The translations under genes and the position numbers were made by a program. Shown piece after piece: positions 24,915 to 37,500 of a DNA stretch of 64,000 bases; the first letter of the stretch is position 1; every line of letters begins with the position of its first letter. The stretch is from the NCBI GenBank assembly GCA_022818135.1, contig JAFMSR010000015.1, forward strand, positions 34,565,239 to 34,629,238, read 5' to 3'. Under the pieces are notes generated by a model. The model was not told where the DNA came from. It saw only the letters and a list, made by a program, of their open reading frames with translations, and ran no database searches. The stretch comes from Saxidomus purpurata. Its lineage: Eukaryota; Mollusca; Bivalvia; Venerida; Veneridae.

Positions 24915-25414
24915 NNNNNNNNNNNNNNNNNNNNNNNNNNNNNNNNNNNNNNNNNNNNNNNNNNNNNNNNNNNNNNNNNNNNNNNNNNNNNNNNNNNNNN
25001 NNNNNNNNNNNNNNNNNNNNNNNNNNNNNNNNNNNNNNNNNNNNNNNNNNNNNNNNNNNNNNNNNNNNNNNNNNNNNNNNNNNNNNNNNNNNNNNNNNNN
25101 NNNNNNNNNNNNNNNNNNNNNNNNNNNNNNNNNNNNNNNNNNNNNNNNNNNNNNNNNNNNNNNNNNNNNNNNNNNNNNNNNNNNNNNNNNNNNNNNNNNN
25201 NNNNNNNNNNNNNNNNNNNNNNNNNNNNNNNNNNNNNNNNNNNNNNNNNNNNNNNNNNNNNNNNNNNNNNNNNNNNNNNNNNNNNNNNNNNNNNNNNNNN
25301 NNNNNNNNNNNNNNNNNNNNNNNNNNNNNNNNNNNNNNNNNNNNNNNNNNNNNNNNNNNNNNNNNNNNNNNNNNNNNNNNNNNNNNNNNNNNNNNNNNNN
25401 NNNNNNNNNNNNNN
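24915..25414. other. Assembly gap, 500 N
   Basis: Exactly 500 unknown bases, a typical placeholder length. The right edge cuts IPO5 exon 18 inside a codon run. The left edge is 40 bp past a tandem-repeat element. The missing IPO5 3' exons and PCID2 5' exons (about 1.6 kb of coding sequence plus introns) cannot fit in 500 bp. Confidence 0.98.
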
Positions 25415-25556
25415 ACTTGAGCAGTGGCACCATGATATTAACAACTTCTTCTGTGTATGAGGCAAAGCCTTCCTTCAACTCTCGGGCGTAACATACCAAC
25501 ATCTGACATGCCGTCGACTTCTCCTCCAGACCTGCTGTCTTGATACCAAAACTTTG
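25415..25556 (-). CDS. IPO5: IPO5 exon 18 (cut by the gap)
   Basis: TGTAG acceptor (664 on): [20 protein letters not shown] then [20 protein letters not shown] and IMVPLLK. The last known base is 25415; the next human residues FYFHDGVRVAAAES are not present anywhere in the window. Confidence 0.93.
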
Positions 25557-28500
25557 CTACAAACAGACAGTAGAGACATTTTACAGTAAAGCACTGATAT
25601 ACTGAAATCAGTTCTATTTTCAACCTTGATTATTTTATGCCATATTTGTTTTCATTTGAACATAGACAATGATAGATCTATGTATCAGTTCCTTTTCATG
25701 ATCTCGTGTTAATGTAGCATGCTTCCATGTCAATCTAGAGGTCAAAAGTTCAAACCTAAACAACGCCCCTCTTCCAGGGATAAGCTGATCCATTCATATT
25801 TTCTCTATTATATCTGTATCAAGTGGGAAGATTGATACCTGCAGGTTAGTTTCACTGAATGCATGTATCTGAGAAATGAAACAAAGAATTTGACAACATG
25901 TGCACACGCTAAACCAGACAATGCTCGGTTACACCCTGCATGCATTTCTAGTCTTCAAACTCGTACTGAAAAACATGGCAATGTCCCTACCTACATGAAA
26001 CTACAGTATAAAATCAACAAGACCTGAGAAAATTAAACCCACTAGTTTTAGTTTAGCTTAAACAATATTTTTATTTATCAAATATGTAAGTAATTATATT
26101 ACAAGACGGGATCTAGAGTTAGCTGTTTTTTTGAAACTCTTTCCCACTAGTTTTAGTACTAACAGTAGTTCCACATTACTCTTTTGTTCCAATTAGGGTT
26201 TGCCTGTTTTTCACAAGCTTTAATTTAGACCTGTATCACCTGTATCCTTGTTCAGGTGATAATACAGTATCAAATATGTACAAATGTATCTAAGGCTACA
26301 AACTGTTAATTTTATCACATAGACAGGGCTAAAAGTGGAAACTTTCAGGAATGAGAGGTGTGAGGTTAACAGGTCAGCAACCTGCAACCACAGACACGGC
26401 CAAATTAACTGTACCAAGAGTCACAATTGGTGACTGAGGACACAGTTCAACTTAGAACAATTAACATGTATTCACGTAACAAGTGAATGTTTAAATATAG
26501 CTATTACCTGGTCACCAAGGGTTACAAACTGCCAGTCTGTATCATTTTCAACCTCGGGAAGATCTTCGCCTGAAGAATTCATGTATAACTTTATAGATAA
26601 CATATAGGTAACTTTCAGTGCAAGTGTTAGAAATATAGTTAAAAAGCATACTCTGCTATGTTTAAAAGCTCTGCTACTTCAAACAAAACTAGAACTGTCA
26701 CAAGAGTGACGAATTATACCCCCACAATACAGCTTTGTCACAGAAGTATGGCAACCATAGCAAAGCAATGGCCTTACAAGGACATACATTTGCAGTTATT
26801 ATACAATAAGTTGTGTACAATGTATTGTTTCATAGCACACAAAATATGTAAGGTTGGAAAGTATGGATTAGTTATTAAATTTAATAGGTTTATTTCAAAC
26901 ATGTTAATATCACTAACCTCCCTATCAAATTTCATGATCCTAGCCCCAAAGTTACTTAAGTTATCCTCTGGAAACCGTTTAACTGTTCCAGGTCATGTGA
27001 CCTTGACCTACAGACCTCAGTAGACCTGACCTGTATTCCCATGATGTTAACCTGTGTACCAAAGATTGTTTCAATAGGTCAAGCCTTTCATGAGTTATCA
27101 TCCAGAAACCGTTTTACTGTTCAGGATCACTGTGACCTTGACCTTTGGCCCACTGACCCCAAAGTCGATTGACCTGTAGGCCAGATGTTACAGCGTTCCA
27201 AAAATAATCTAAATCGTTCAATGGTCAGAAGTTATCATCCAAACCGTTTTACTATTCCAAGTCATGTGACCTTGACCTACAGACCTCAAAGTCAAACTTG
27301 ACCTGTATTTCATGATGTAACACCTGTGTACCAAAAATTATTTAAATCGGTCAAGTCTTTCATGAGTTATCATCCAGAAACCCTTTTACTGTTCAGGGTA
27401 ACTGTGACCTTGACCTTTGACCTACTGACCCCAAAGTCGAACTTGACCTGTATTTTCTGATGATGCACCTGTGTACCAAAAATTATTTAAATGGTCAAGT
27501 TTCAATGAGTTACCATCTGGAAACCGTTTCTACTGTTCAAGGTAACTGTGACCTTGACCTTTGTCCAATGACCCCAAAGTCAAACTTGACCTGATTTCAT
27601 GATGTTACAGCAGTGTCCCAAATATTATTTAAATTGGTCCAGCCCCATAGTTATCAGTCCGGAAACTGTTTTACTGTTCAGGGTCACTTTGACCTTGACC
27701 TTTGACCTACTGACCCCAAAGTCGAACTTGACCTGTATTTTTTTATGTTGCACCTGTGTACCAAATATTATTTAAATCGGTCAAGTCTTTCAGAGTTATC
27801 ATCCGTAGAAACCATAAAACCAACGACCAACACACAGAAAGCTTAACTCCTATATACCCCCCAAACTTCATGTCTTGAAATAACATTTCTCTTATCACCA
27901 ACCAAAGTTACCCTGCCATACATTTTTTCAGGAGTTTAGCACCCATTTCATCAGTGTTTCAATTTAGACTAGCAGATTACCTAACCATCATTCCTGGTTC
28001 ACTGAAGTGCCTGTGGCAATCTGTTTATCAAACTTGACCAACATGTTGAACATTTTGCCCAGGTTTAGTGTTGATTTGTTATAATCACTCAAATTAGAAA
28101 GCAAGCAGTATTAATTGTAGAAATTGCAATGCAATATTAGGCCAATAAACATTCTAACCTAGATTGTTGATGGTCAGATAAAAAATTTATTCAAGTTGTA
28201 GAAAGCATTATGTACGCAAGTGGGTATAGACTGTCCACTGCATAGTACATCTCATCTCTTCAGACAGGGGCTTCAAATTAACATTGCCTAGAGCTTAACT
28301 GCATTTCAAATACTTAAGTGTCCCTAAACAAATAACTTACTGTCCAAAACTGCTACTTCTGGTTTCAATGATGCAGCCCTTAAAACAGGCCCCATAACCA
28401 GTGGAAGGTACTGCTCAAAATCTTTGCCCAGTATTTTACACATCCTAGCCCAGGCTGCTATCATGTAGGATATCTGCAACAATATATAAGAAATTCAAAT

Positions 28501-31500
28501 CATAGGGGTCACGGTGGGTAACCACATGATCAAAATAATCTCTAAACAAAGGTCACAAACATATTTTAAATTAGCAAAGTAGAAAATTCATGAAATTTAA
28601 TCATAGCAAGTATTAATCAATTTACAGTATTCTCTCATCATTTCATAAACTGATTAACAACAAACTACATGCTGAATGAAACAGTAATTTCAAATATGAA
28701 GAGAGCTTCAAATTTAGTATGTTTCATGTCTGAGATATGTAACAAAAGACCAAGAGAAAGTAGAAACAATGGAGACAGGAGATTATATACCTGAGGATCA
28801 TCATCAGCTAGATCCGTCATATCTGTCTGCGTTTTTAATAACAGCTGCATTACATCACTGCAATCCTGCATAAACTGAAATGGAATTGAACACAATGAAT
28901 AGATAATTATAAGTGAAGTGTAGATCCTTAACCAGAAGACGCAGGGTGAACACTGATGTTGAGTAAGTAGACGTCAGTTTGTTGTATCAGATACTATCTA
29001 GCAAGTAGGTACAGTCAGTGAGACTTTGTCTCTCTGTATCCCGAGTATGGTATACATCATTTACAACTGAAACATTTTAACAGTATTCTACTGGCTCCGA
29101 GTGGTTAGTTTGAGGCACAGGTAAGTACTTCTCTACTGTTCAGATGAAACATGTTAACATAAGTTTGTTGTATCAGATACTATCTAGCAAGTAGGTACAG
29201 TCACCTGAGACGCTGTCTCTCTGTATCCCAGTGAGGTATACATCTATTTACAACCTATAACTATTTACAATAAACAGTGAAAAAAACTTTGCACATCTGA
29301 TAAAGAGTAGTCCTTCCTAAGAACATATCTATTGTTTTATCTGCAGCTAGGTTACAAGTTGTGCTTGATTTCTGGGGGAGGTTTACCATGACATTTTCCA
29401 GCACTAGTAAAGACTGCAGATATCCTGATCTGGTAGCATAAGAAACAATCCGGACTGTCCCAATCATGTTAAATTAAATTTAGGGGATGGTTATGCAGAG
29501 GTTAAGCTAGTCAGTACGTTCAGTCCCGAGACGTTGTCGGGTTCGATCCCCCATGGGGTACACATTTACAACTATTTACTACTTATCAAACTACATTGTA
29601 TGGTTTTTCCAGAAAAGTGGTCCTTCCTAAAGAAAGCTTGTCTCAATGAAGCTAGTTTCAAGTGGCTTTTTCTTTCCCTAATCGAGCTGAAATAAATTAT
29701 CAGTAAATAAGGTATAATCACTTCCTAATCATCAAATTCTCCACATTGATATTAAAGAAAATGGACTTAGGTTTCAGCATGTAATGCACAAACATGCAAC
29801 TCTGCTTTGCATGAACATACATATTTTTGTTGCTTTTATACAAGGGACAAGGAATGTAGTAGTAAGGTTCTGGCATTGTAACAATACAATAAAGAGAGCA
29901 AAGTGTTACCTTTTCCCTGCCCACTGCTAAACCTATCAAGCTTATACACTCTATCGTCTTGCCTCTCAACAATTTGTAGTTTGTGTTGTCGGCATGTTGT
30001 ACTATATACTTCAAACATGGCATAAATCTGCAACAAAGAAACAGTAAATATAAAACATCGCAACTACTTCGTCTACATGTAACTTCTGTTACATTTGCAG
30101 ACAGTGGGGGAGAATATATGCAAGGAGAATTTAATATGAAAGGCTGACTAAGACAGTAAGTTATATAGAAGGAGCTACTGAAATAATTAACTAATAATAC
30201 TAACATTTAAGTTTATAAAAGAAGTCGATCTTTCCTGGTACAAGGCTTACTGAACTCTCTATGGAACTATACATCACTGTATGTAGATCTTATCATAAAC
30301 ATTACACATGTATTTAGCCACACTACAGGCATATTTTCAATCTGAGACCCATTAATCTGAACCTAACAATTCCTACAACACACACTATGTATACCTGTCG
30401 TAGTAATTTGTAAATTTTTCCTCTGCAGTATCAGCCACTGAAGCTAATGTCGTCACCATTTGTTCTAACACCATCTTTGTACCTTTCTCCATCAACTGGA
30501 ATGTAATTAAGCGTACATATACATAACAGTGTAATGGTACATTCAACATAGTAATGTTTTCACTTAACCTACTCATCAAAACAAGAGGGCCAAGAATGCC
30601 CTATATCACTCACCTGAGAACCATTGCTCCAAAAGACAAAAGAGCCTGTTACACATGGTTAATCCCCCCGCCGTGAAGAAGTTACCTGAAGGTTGTACTT
30701 TCGTATTTTACTTGGTGAGAGGAAATCCTTAAAAGCCATATAGTTATGGTCTGCTGAGCACGTTTTAGAAGTGGAAAAAGATAGGCGTGGGAGGTTTGCA
30801 ATTTTTATGTTCATTATCGTTGGTATGATTTTTCTATCTGACTAAAAGTGGCAAGGTAGAGTTTTGTTCTTGCACTTGCCTTCCTACCAATGTGCTATGT
30901 CAGTGTATTAAGTTTAAAGAAAATCCTTCAAGTACTTTTGGGTTATGCTCCAGACAAAGTTTTTCAGAAATCTGATAAAGGGAATACTCTAAGTAGCAGG
31001 TGAGTTATTGTTCTTCCCTGCACTTCCTCCCAATGGCTCTGTCAGTGTATGAGTTTGAGAAAGCTCAGCTTTTGGAGTATGCTCCGACAAAATGGCCCCG
31101 CGCCACACGAAGACCATTTCTAATATCCCCTTCGCCTTTGGCGGGGGGATAAAAAGGTCAAAAGGTCAGATCCAAATCAAATCAGCAGTTGAGGAGATAT
31201 TGTTAAAGGATTTTTCTATTTCTAGCGCTGGTGGACATCTTATGCAGTAGCGCGAAACAATTTGAGCACTTTTTATAAAGGGTCACCCGAAGAACTTTTG
31301 TGTGACATTATTTCAAAATCAGACCAGCCATTTAGGTGATGTCTTTCAAAGATTGTTTTCTTCTATAAATAGCCCTGGTAGCGGAGCGGGACCGTTTCAG
31401 CAATTTGGGCAAAGGATCACATGCGGAACATTTGTGTGAAATTATTCAAAATTGGACCAGCCATTCAGTAAATATTGTTTAAAGATTTTCCCATTTTTAT

Positions 31501-34500
31501 CTCTAGCAATCATTATGTGCAGTGGAGTGAAACAGTTTGAGGGATTCTTGAAGAGGACTATCCAAGGATTATTCCTAAGAAGTTTATTTAAAATTGACCC
31601 AGCGTTATGGAGACATTGTTTGAAGCAATTGTTGACAACGGACATTCGGTCATCACACAAGCCCACTGTTAAACTAAAAAGCCAACTTTAACATCAAAGC
31701 TAAACTTAACAAGAGCTGTCACATGACAGCACGCTCGACTATTCGAAAGGTTGTTGGTAAAATGGGTTTTTTGTCAAAGAACAGGAGTATTGTGTAATTG
31801 TCTGTAAGAATTAAGGTCAAAGATATGAAACTTGTTCAAAGACCTTTGTAAATGTACATTACATTCAAAGCCTTACTCTGGATTCTGTAAGCCAAGTGGA
31901 GGGAGGAGGGGATAATTTCAAAGAAATACATAACCTTGTAAATTTGATCATGAATAACTTTGTAACTTTTCAAAATTGAAATGTATAGAATTAAAAAAGC
32001 ATGACTGCTGCATGCTGCATAATTATTCTATGATATTTCAAAAGAAAGCCATTTCGAGTATTTCAATGTTAGTCTGGTAAAAACTGTGACAAAATTCTAA
32101 GTTAAAAGGGGCATAAATGTCAAAAATCAAAAATATTGGTGAAGATGTTGACAGTAAACATACATTTTAAGTCCATAAAAAAAATCAAAGTTAAAAAGGG
32201 GCATAAATCTGTCAAAAATCAAAACAGAGTTATGGGGATTGTTTCCTCAGATGTAGATGTTGATGGTAGACACATTCTTTGAGTTTCAAGTCAATACCTT
32301 TGATAGTATTCAAAACATTTGACTTTATAAAATCTTTTACCAAATATTCTAAGTTAAAAAGGAGCATAAATCTGTCAAAAATAAAAACAGAGTTATGGGG
32401 ATTGTTTCCTCAGGTGTAGATGTTGATTGTAGACACATTCTTTGAGTTTCAAGTCAATACCTTTGATAGTATTCAAGATATTTGAATTTATAAAAATCTT
32501 TAACAAAAAAATCTACGTTAAAAAGGGGCATAAATCTGTCAAAAATCAAAACGGAGTTATGAGGATTGTTTCCTCAGGTGTAGATGCTGATGGTAAAGAT
32601 ATCTTTTGAGTTTCAAGTCAATACCTTTGATAATTTGCAAGATATTTGAATTTATAAAAAACTTTAACCAAAAATTCTAAGTTAAAAAGGGGCATAAATC
32701 TGTCAAAAATCAAAACAGAGTTATGGGGATTGTTTTCTCAGGTGTAGATGTTGATGGTAAACATACAGTTTGAGTTTCAAGTCAATATCTTTGATAGTAT
32801 TCAGGATATTTGACTTTATTAAAAACTTTAACAAAAAATTCTAAGTTAAAAAGGGGCATAAATCTGTCAAAAATCAAAACAGAGTTATGAGGATTGTTTC
32901 CTCAGGTGTAGATGTTGATGGTAAAGATATATTTTGAGTTTCAAGCCAATACCTTTGAAAATATGCAAGATATTTGAATTTATAAAAAACTTTAACCAAA
33001 AATTCTAAGTTAAAAAGGGGCATAAATCTGTCAAAAATCAAAACAGAGTTATGGGGATTGTTTCCTCAGGTGTAGATGTTGATGGTAAAGATATCTTTTG
33101 AGTTTCAAGTCAATACCTTTGATAGTGTTCAAGACATTTGACTTTATTAAAAACTTTAACCAACGCAGACGCCGGGGCGAGTGCAATAGTCTCCTTATTC
33201 TTCGAATAGTCGAGCTAAAAACTACTTTCCTACCTCCTTCATTTTATTGGAAAGAACTTTTTCCAGCTTATTCATTATTGCATCTATGTATTGTACAAGT
33301 ATAGCCTTGGGACAATCTTCACTGAAATTGACGAGTGCGGCAGCTCCGTGCGTCTGTACCCGCGGGTTTCCATCATCATCCATCACAGACAGTACTTCAT
33401 GCACAACCTGCAGAACAAATACTTAAAGCTCTTAAAATATATTCCTTAGGGATGTAACCAGATAACTCACTCCATCCTTGATTTTTATTTTAAACTTACC
33501 TACGCATCAGACATTGTGTCAGGGTCTTGAAACCTTTTGCAACATTTTTACGGGACAGTTCGTCAGATTTTTACAGAATTTTTTACTGTTAATATCAATA
33601 TTCTTTTCCACTTGGCATATACTTATTAAGCAAACATTGCAAATGATAGCAGATGACTGTAAGTATTCTGCAGTGAGGCTCATTCTGTGCAAACAGTGAC
33701 ACGTATTTGAACGCAAGGTCACTCATAAGACATTCATAGCTAATTTTCCTTCTATTGATGTAATTAATAACTGTAAATAAAACTCATTTCCTTTATGTTA
33801 CTGTAGTACTCTTGGTTTAAGACTGTGATAAAATACCCACACACTATCTTCTATTACCTTTTCATGGAATTTTTTCTGGAAATTGGGTCCAAAATCCGTA
33901 GAGAGTTGTCCAATAGCATTACATGCTGCATACCGTACTCTTGGGTGCTGAAACACACAAAAATGTCTAGCTTGATCAATCATCAATCTTTATCTAGTGT
34001 AACTGAGCTCAGCTTTAAACCTGCTCACCCTCAGATTTTGATGTAAAAAGAAGATTCTTTTGTCTGTTATCAACAATCAAATAATGGTTCTAGCACAACT
34101 TCCTGTAAAATATTTCTATATTTTTTAAATTATACGCTACCTAGTTATGCAGCATTGCAAACACTTTGAAAATACTAATATAACCATATAGTGTAGTGGT
34201 GCCGTCAAACCACTTACCAACACTTTCAAGTTTCAACAGATTTTCTGAAAATGCTATGTTCATTTTCATTTGTGTTGTTGATACTAGCATATTTAAATTT
34301 ACTTTCAACATTTTATTTTTTCAGATTTCATTTTGGAGAAATTTAAATTTTTCGCCAGAAATTGTGGGCTGGCAGCTTTAAAGACAAGGTTATCAAGTAC
34401 ACCACTTATCATGACTATTGGAAAATAACATCGAAAGTGACAATAAAAAAACCTGGTATACACGGTGAAAAGTTCATTCAACCAAGTGCTGCTTATTAAC

Positions 34501-37500
34501 ACAACATGAATTCACAAGTTCACATAATGCAAAAACAATCAACTACTAATAAAGTGTTTATCTTCTTCAAACTATACAAAGTTCAAAGAAGTGCTATACA
34601 AAGTTCAACAAAGTACAATACAAAGTTCAACAAAGTACAGTATCTTTTTGAGTTAACCTGCAATATATACTTCACACAGGTATGTTAAGTATTCTCTCTG
34701 GCTTTCCACTCAGCCAATATGAAAAGAAAAGTTCCAGGTATCTCTTTCCGAAAGTTTTAAGAGATCTCTTTCCGAAAGTTTTAAAGTCAGTTTTAGCAGG
34801 TTTCTAGGCAACATTTCTTTACCTTTCTTTTCTCTGACCAGAAAGTAAATAAAAATTGCAATACTGCAAGTAGATATGTGTACAATGTCCCAAAGTTCAA
34901 AAGCATACTATGACTATCTGAACACTTACAGGATCTTTTAAGAAAGGAAGTACACCATCTAAGATGTTGCCAAGCATGTTTTCCATCTGTGCGTGACAAC
35001 CCTCGCCCGATGCCGAGACTGCCATCAGAGCCGCATGTCTGTACCGCCAATCAGCTGGCAAAAATATCAATATTATTGCATTATATTGCAATAAAGTAAC
35101 ACAATACCTTTTTTTCTGAATTAAAGGCATTTGCAAAAAAAAAATGTACCCTTTGACTGAATGATGAAAAAGTTCATTTTACAAGAACATGCAGAATGAA
35201 TGAAATATTTTATTACATTTGCATGGTGCTATGTTCTACATGGAAGCCGATCACTGAGAACAAATATGACACAGTGGTTCTATAGCATTAACATGATATG
35301 CTGTAACCATGGTAACAGGAATTTCTCAATTTACTTGACAGAGAAGTAACATAGTTTACTCACTATTCTGTAACATCTGTGGAACATTTGCCAGTACATG
35401 TGGTAACATAGTCTTCCCCGTCAGGGCACAGCACAGTCTGTCTAGAGCACTCTCCCCGGCCACAGAGTTGCTGAAGATTCCAGAAATTAAGAAAGTAATA
35501 AGTAACAATGGCAATCACTAGAAGAAGCTCATACACCTCCTTTAGAGCTTTGACACTTAAGTGTATTTATAAAGAAGCACAGTTTTGTAACAAATGCTTA
35601 ATAATGAAAATTTATCATCAAAATAGACAAACAATTTAGACTGAGCACACAATTCTGCATGGTTACCAGAGTCTACAATGGTCACAGGTGAAGATACCAC
35701 AGAACCATCATAGCACAGTGGTAGCATGCTCACCTTAGGAGCAGAAGATCCAGGATTGATCCCCATCAGTGCCATGGTCGGCTCGACACTTTTCACACTG
35801 CCTCTTCATATTTTTTAGGTTGACTCCATATGGAGCGAGTCTCTAAGCAATGAATTTAAGTTGTAAATGCTTGCTGCGCAATCAGGAATAAATCAATTAG
35901 CAAAGACAGGCATAGAAACATCCATTCCAAACATGGTAAGGCTTAAATATTTTACACAAAATTTGAAAATTTACCTGTCCTCATCTTCATTGTCAACCTC
36001 ATCCTGTACAGCCCAGTCCTCCTCTTCTTCTAGATCAACCATCATAGCTAACACTTGTGGTACTATAACATCAACATACAACATATATTGTAACCCAGCT
36101 GACATTCTATATACATTTATTTTATTTCCAGTCTTTTTTACTTTTGTCAGGAATACTTGGGTAATAAATCAAACCAGTCCATTTCATTGAACACAAACTA
36201 CGAGTTAATACTGTGACTTCAATGTGTTTCCATGGAGAAACTAGTGCTGGTGAATTTTAGACACATGAGCATTTGTTTCTGAACTCAAACATGTAGACTA
36301 ATCTGCCTTCACATTATTCTTACCCCTCTTCTAATGGATAATAAACCAAAGAATATGCAAATTCAACAAATAGATTCTCTTAGAAATGTACCTTCAAGAA
36401 ATAGGTAGCAACAGACCTTGCTCTTTACAGGCTTTCAAATGCAGTTTTTGCACTTAAGTGCATTGCTCGACTTCTATACTGTTATCAACACATTCAGGTA
36501 AGAAACTTCCACTTGATTCTACCAACAACTCTCTATATAACTGTATTTCTTACTACACATATACTGATACATTAATCATACACTTTGAGGAATAAATTAC
36601 TTACCTAACATGGGAATCAGTTTTGAACATTTCCGGACCATTCCTGGAGCTGACTCTGCCAAGGTAACAATTGCTTCAAGCCCCAGCTGTCTCCATGTAT
36701 CTGGCAAATTGGTATCTGACAAAACCTGAAAACAGACAATTATACTAACATTTTCTTTGCCCTGTTTCTAAACCACCCATCTTTGGAAATGTTTTCCAAT
36801 TTATTAACACTGAGTGGACATGAAACTGTAGTTAAAGTATCTGCTTCTATGTTTAGAAGCTACATAGAAACAGTGTTTGCAAAAGCTTACACATTTCCAA
36901 CATTGCCATTAATTTAGTTATTAATTTTTGACTACATACTGAAATTGAAAGGAGAGGCAAGATCATTGATCAAACCTGCATGTGGCCTATCTGAATAGAC
37001 ACAGCCCAATCTACAAGTACAGTGCCTCCATACACTGCTCTTCAAAAGATCTACCTCCTTCCTTTTCAAAAGTAAATATACTGACCTTCATAGCAAATGT
37101 AAGAACATTTTCCACTTGTGGGCGAAGAAATTTTGGCACATTTTCTGCCAGTTCTATCAAACATTTCAGGATAGCATCATCTTCCTGTTTGTTAACGCTT
37201 TCTGAAATCGCCTGAAAAATGAACATGACCACAATTACCATCAGGTCAATGAATGATGCACAATGTGCCTTGAATTACCTCTCATAGATCAAGATCATTA
37301 TTATTCTGTTTACAATGCACAAGGAATATTTCTTTCATTCTTTCTTCACAGGGCACTCCCAAGAATCCAATGTATATGGTGTAATAAGCTCATTTTAAAA
37401 AACATACCTACCAAAACTAAAACTCATGTTTCAAAATTACAGTGTTACAATTAATTTCCATCAATGTGACCACTCCATGTAACAAAAAGCTTCCTTAAAT

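Noticed and set aside
24878..25502. Four long ORFs across the gap
   Set aside because: They consist of N read as open codons. Only the - strand part 25415-25556 is real (IPO5 exon 18).
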